A DNA stretch of 6,810 nucleotides from ARS21 sp964615505 (GTDB taxonomy: Archaea > Nanobdellota > Nanobdellia > UBA10117 > ARS21): the NCBI GenBank assembly GCA_964615505.1, contig CAZTOR010000023.1:1-6810 (forward strand). The letters are read 5' to 3'. The notes under the pieces are model-generated. The model made no database searches, was not told the origin of the DNA, and was given only the letters and a program-made list of their open reading frames with translations. This document shows positions 5,600-6,810 of the stretch, piece by piece. Within the stretch, counting starts at the first letter, position 1. Each line of letters begins with the position of its first letter. A program made the position numbers and the translations under genes.

Positions 5600-6810
5600 A
5601 TGGAGTCAAATACTTTGAGTAAGTACAGAACATTTGTTGAGAAATATTATTCTAAAGAGTTGACTATTGCTGCACAAAAGGGTGGACGTGCATTGAATAT
5701 TGATTTTTCAAATGTTGCCAAATTTGATCCGAAATTATCTGAAAAGCTTTTATCTTCTCCTAGAGAAAGTCTAGAATTTATTGATGCAGCAATTCAAGAA
5801 TTTGATTTAGGTGAAATTGATTACAAGATTTGTGCCCGAATATTTAACTTACCGGATTCTCAAAAAATAAAGATTCGAGATTTGAGAAGCGAACATCTAG
5901 GATTATTAATTACAGCAGACGGATTGATTAGACAAGCATCGGACGTTAGACCAAGAGTAACTGTTGGAACTTTTGAATGTCCGAAATGTGCTGCACAATT
6001 AAGAGTTGATCAAACGGACAATAAATTGAAAGAGCCAGCTTCATGTAATCAATGCAGGCATAAAGGTAAATTTAAGTTAATTGATAAACGACTTACTGAT
6101 GTTCAGCAATTAATTATTGAAGAACCGCCTGAATCTTTAGACGGCGGTGAACAGCCAAAACGAATTCGATGTATTTTAGACGGTGATTTACTTGAACCGA
6201 GTGCTGAACGGAGAAGATTCCCTGGAAATAAGATAAAGGTTGTTGGAATTGTTAAAGAGGTTCCAATAAATACCAAAGGAGGCAGTCAATCTACTCAATT
6301 TGACATAATTGTTGAATGTAATTCTGTTGAAAGTTCTGAAGAAGAATTTGAAGAATTAGAAATAAATAAAGAAGATGAAAAATTGATTAAAGATTTGTCT
6401 AGAGATCCTGAAATATATGAAAAATTAGTAAGTAGTATTGCGCCAGTTATTTATGGTTACGATGAAATTAAAGAGTCAATTGCATTACAATTATTTGGTG
6501 GTGTAAAGAAGGTGAAAGAGGATGGAACTGAGTGGAGAGGCGATATTCATATTCTATTAATGGGTGACCCGGGTGCAGGTAAGTCGATACTATTAAGATA
6601 CATTTCAAATTTAGCTCCAAAAGCACGATATGTAGCAGGTAAAGGAGCATCAGGTGCAGGACTTACTGCAGCAGTTGTTAAAGATGAATTTCTGGGAGGA
6701 TGGGCACTAGAAGCGGGAACTTTAGTATTGGCAAATAAAGGTATGGCTTGTATCGACGAATTAGATAAAATTTCTTCAGAAGATAGAAGTGCTATGCACG
6801 AAGCAATGGA
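5600..6810 (+). CDS. mcm: Replicative DNA helicase MCM, N-terminal 403 residues (runs off the right edge)
   Basis: The 5' part of the archaeal minichromosome maintenance helicase, the hexameric ATPase that unwinds DNA at replication forks. The translated frame from ATG 5600 is open to the edge. The N-terminal helical domain (about 1-110) includes IRDLRSEHLG (92-101) and VRPRV. A zinc-binding domain has C127/C130 and C149/C152. The OB-fold region follows, then an acidic linker (about 244-262) before DPEIYEKLVSSIAPVIYGYD. The AAA+ core begins with ALQLFGG, then Walker A GDPGAGKS (322-329), GKGASGAGLTAAVVKDE, and Walker B CIDELDK with Asp386/Glu387. The window stops shortly after EDRSAMHEAM, so sensor 1, the arginine finger and the C-terminal winged helix lie outside. 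No intein interrupts the Walker A or B region. A TATA-like box supports the start; tbp lies 42 bp upstream. Confidence 0.96.
   Translation, partial: MESNTLSKYRTFVEKYYSKELTIAAQKGGRALNIDFSNVAKFDPKLSEKLLSSPRESLEFIDAAIQEFDLGEIDYKICARIFNLPDSQKIKIRDLRSEHLGLLITADGLIRQASDVRPRVTVGTFECPKCAAQLRVDQTDNKLKEPASCNQCRHKGKFKLIDKRLTDVQQLIIEEPPESLDGGEQPKRIRCILDGDLLEPSAERRRFPGNKIKVVGIVKEVPINTKGGSQSTQFDIIVECNSVESSEEEFEELEINKEDEKLIKDLSRDPEIYEKLVSSIAPVIYGYDEIKESIALQLFGGVKKVKEDGTEWRGDIHILLMGDPGAGKSILLRYISNLAPKARYVAGKGASGAGLTAAVVKDEFLGGWALEAGTLVLANKGMACIDELDKISSEDRSAMHEAM

Noticed and set aside
6563..6586. Intein insertion at the MCM or RfcS P-loop
   Set aside because: Both P-loops (MCM 322-329, RfcS 45-52) read straight through with normal flanking residues.
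6468..6650. 60-codon minus-strand ORF inside mcm
   Set aside because: It is antisense to the conserved AAA+ core of MCM, including Walker A; the plus-strand frame is clearly the real one.

Overview
The window looks archaeal. It carries an archaeal replication and transcription set: clamp-loader small subunit (RfcS), TATA-binding protein (TBP) and MCM helicase. With these are an archaeal/eukaryal-type isoleucyl-tRNA synthetase and a SlyD-like FKBP. The DNA is AT-rich, and start codons are preceded by archaeal TATA-like boxes instead of Shine-Dalgarno sites. I cannot fix the lineage from this window; a small-genome (DPANN-like) or other AT-rich archaeon is only a guess.

Layout: two sets of genes diverge from a 166-bp intergenic region (1652-1817). 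Leftward on the minus strand run rfcS (611-1651), an FKBP-type prolyl isomerase/chaperone (163-579) and the 5' end of an unidentified gene (107 to beyond position 1). Rightward on the plus strand run ileS (1818-4925), tbp (4964-5557) and the first 403 codons of mcm (from 5600 past the right edge). The mcm frame is open to the edge and was followed codon by codon. No tRNA, rRNA, CRISPR array, mobile element or intein was seen. The only stretch above about 60 bp without a gene is the divergent region.

The most striking pattern is in the promoters. All six starts, including both edge genes, have a T-rich TATA-like box starting 27 to 31 bases before the start codon. Such a box would place transcription initiation at or next to the start codon, that is, leaderless mRNA. 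Same-strand gaps are only 31-55 bp, about the size of one such promoter, so the genes look singly transcribed and not organised as an operon. Five boxes are of the TTTTTAA/TTTAAA kind; only tbp has the textbook TTTATATA.

Functionally, RfcS and MCM belong to the replisome (PCNA loading and DNA unwinding), and TBP reads the boxes seen here. IleRS charges tRNA-Ile, and the FKBP assists protein folding. The main oddities are two enlarged hairpin loops in TBP, a non-standard Walker A in RfcS, T-runs that may serve as both terminator and TATA box, and a possible seven-codon leader ORF ending in an Ile codon upstream of ileS. I found no previously undescribed multi-gene system; this is mostly core housekeeping DNA.
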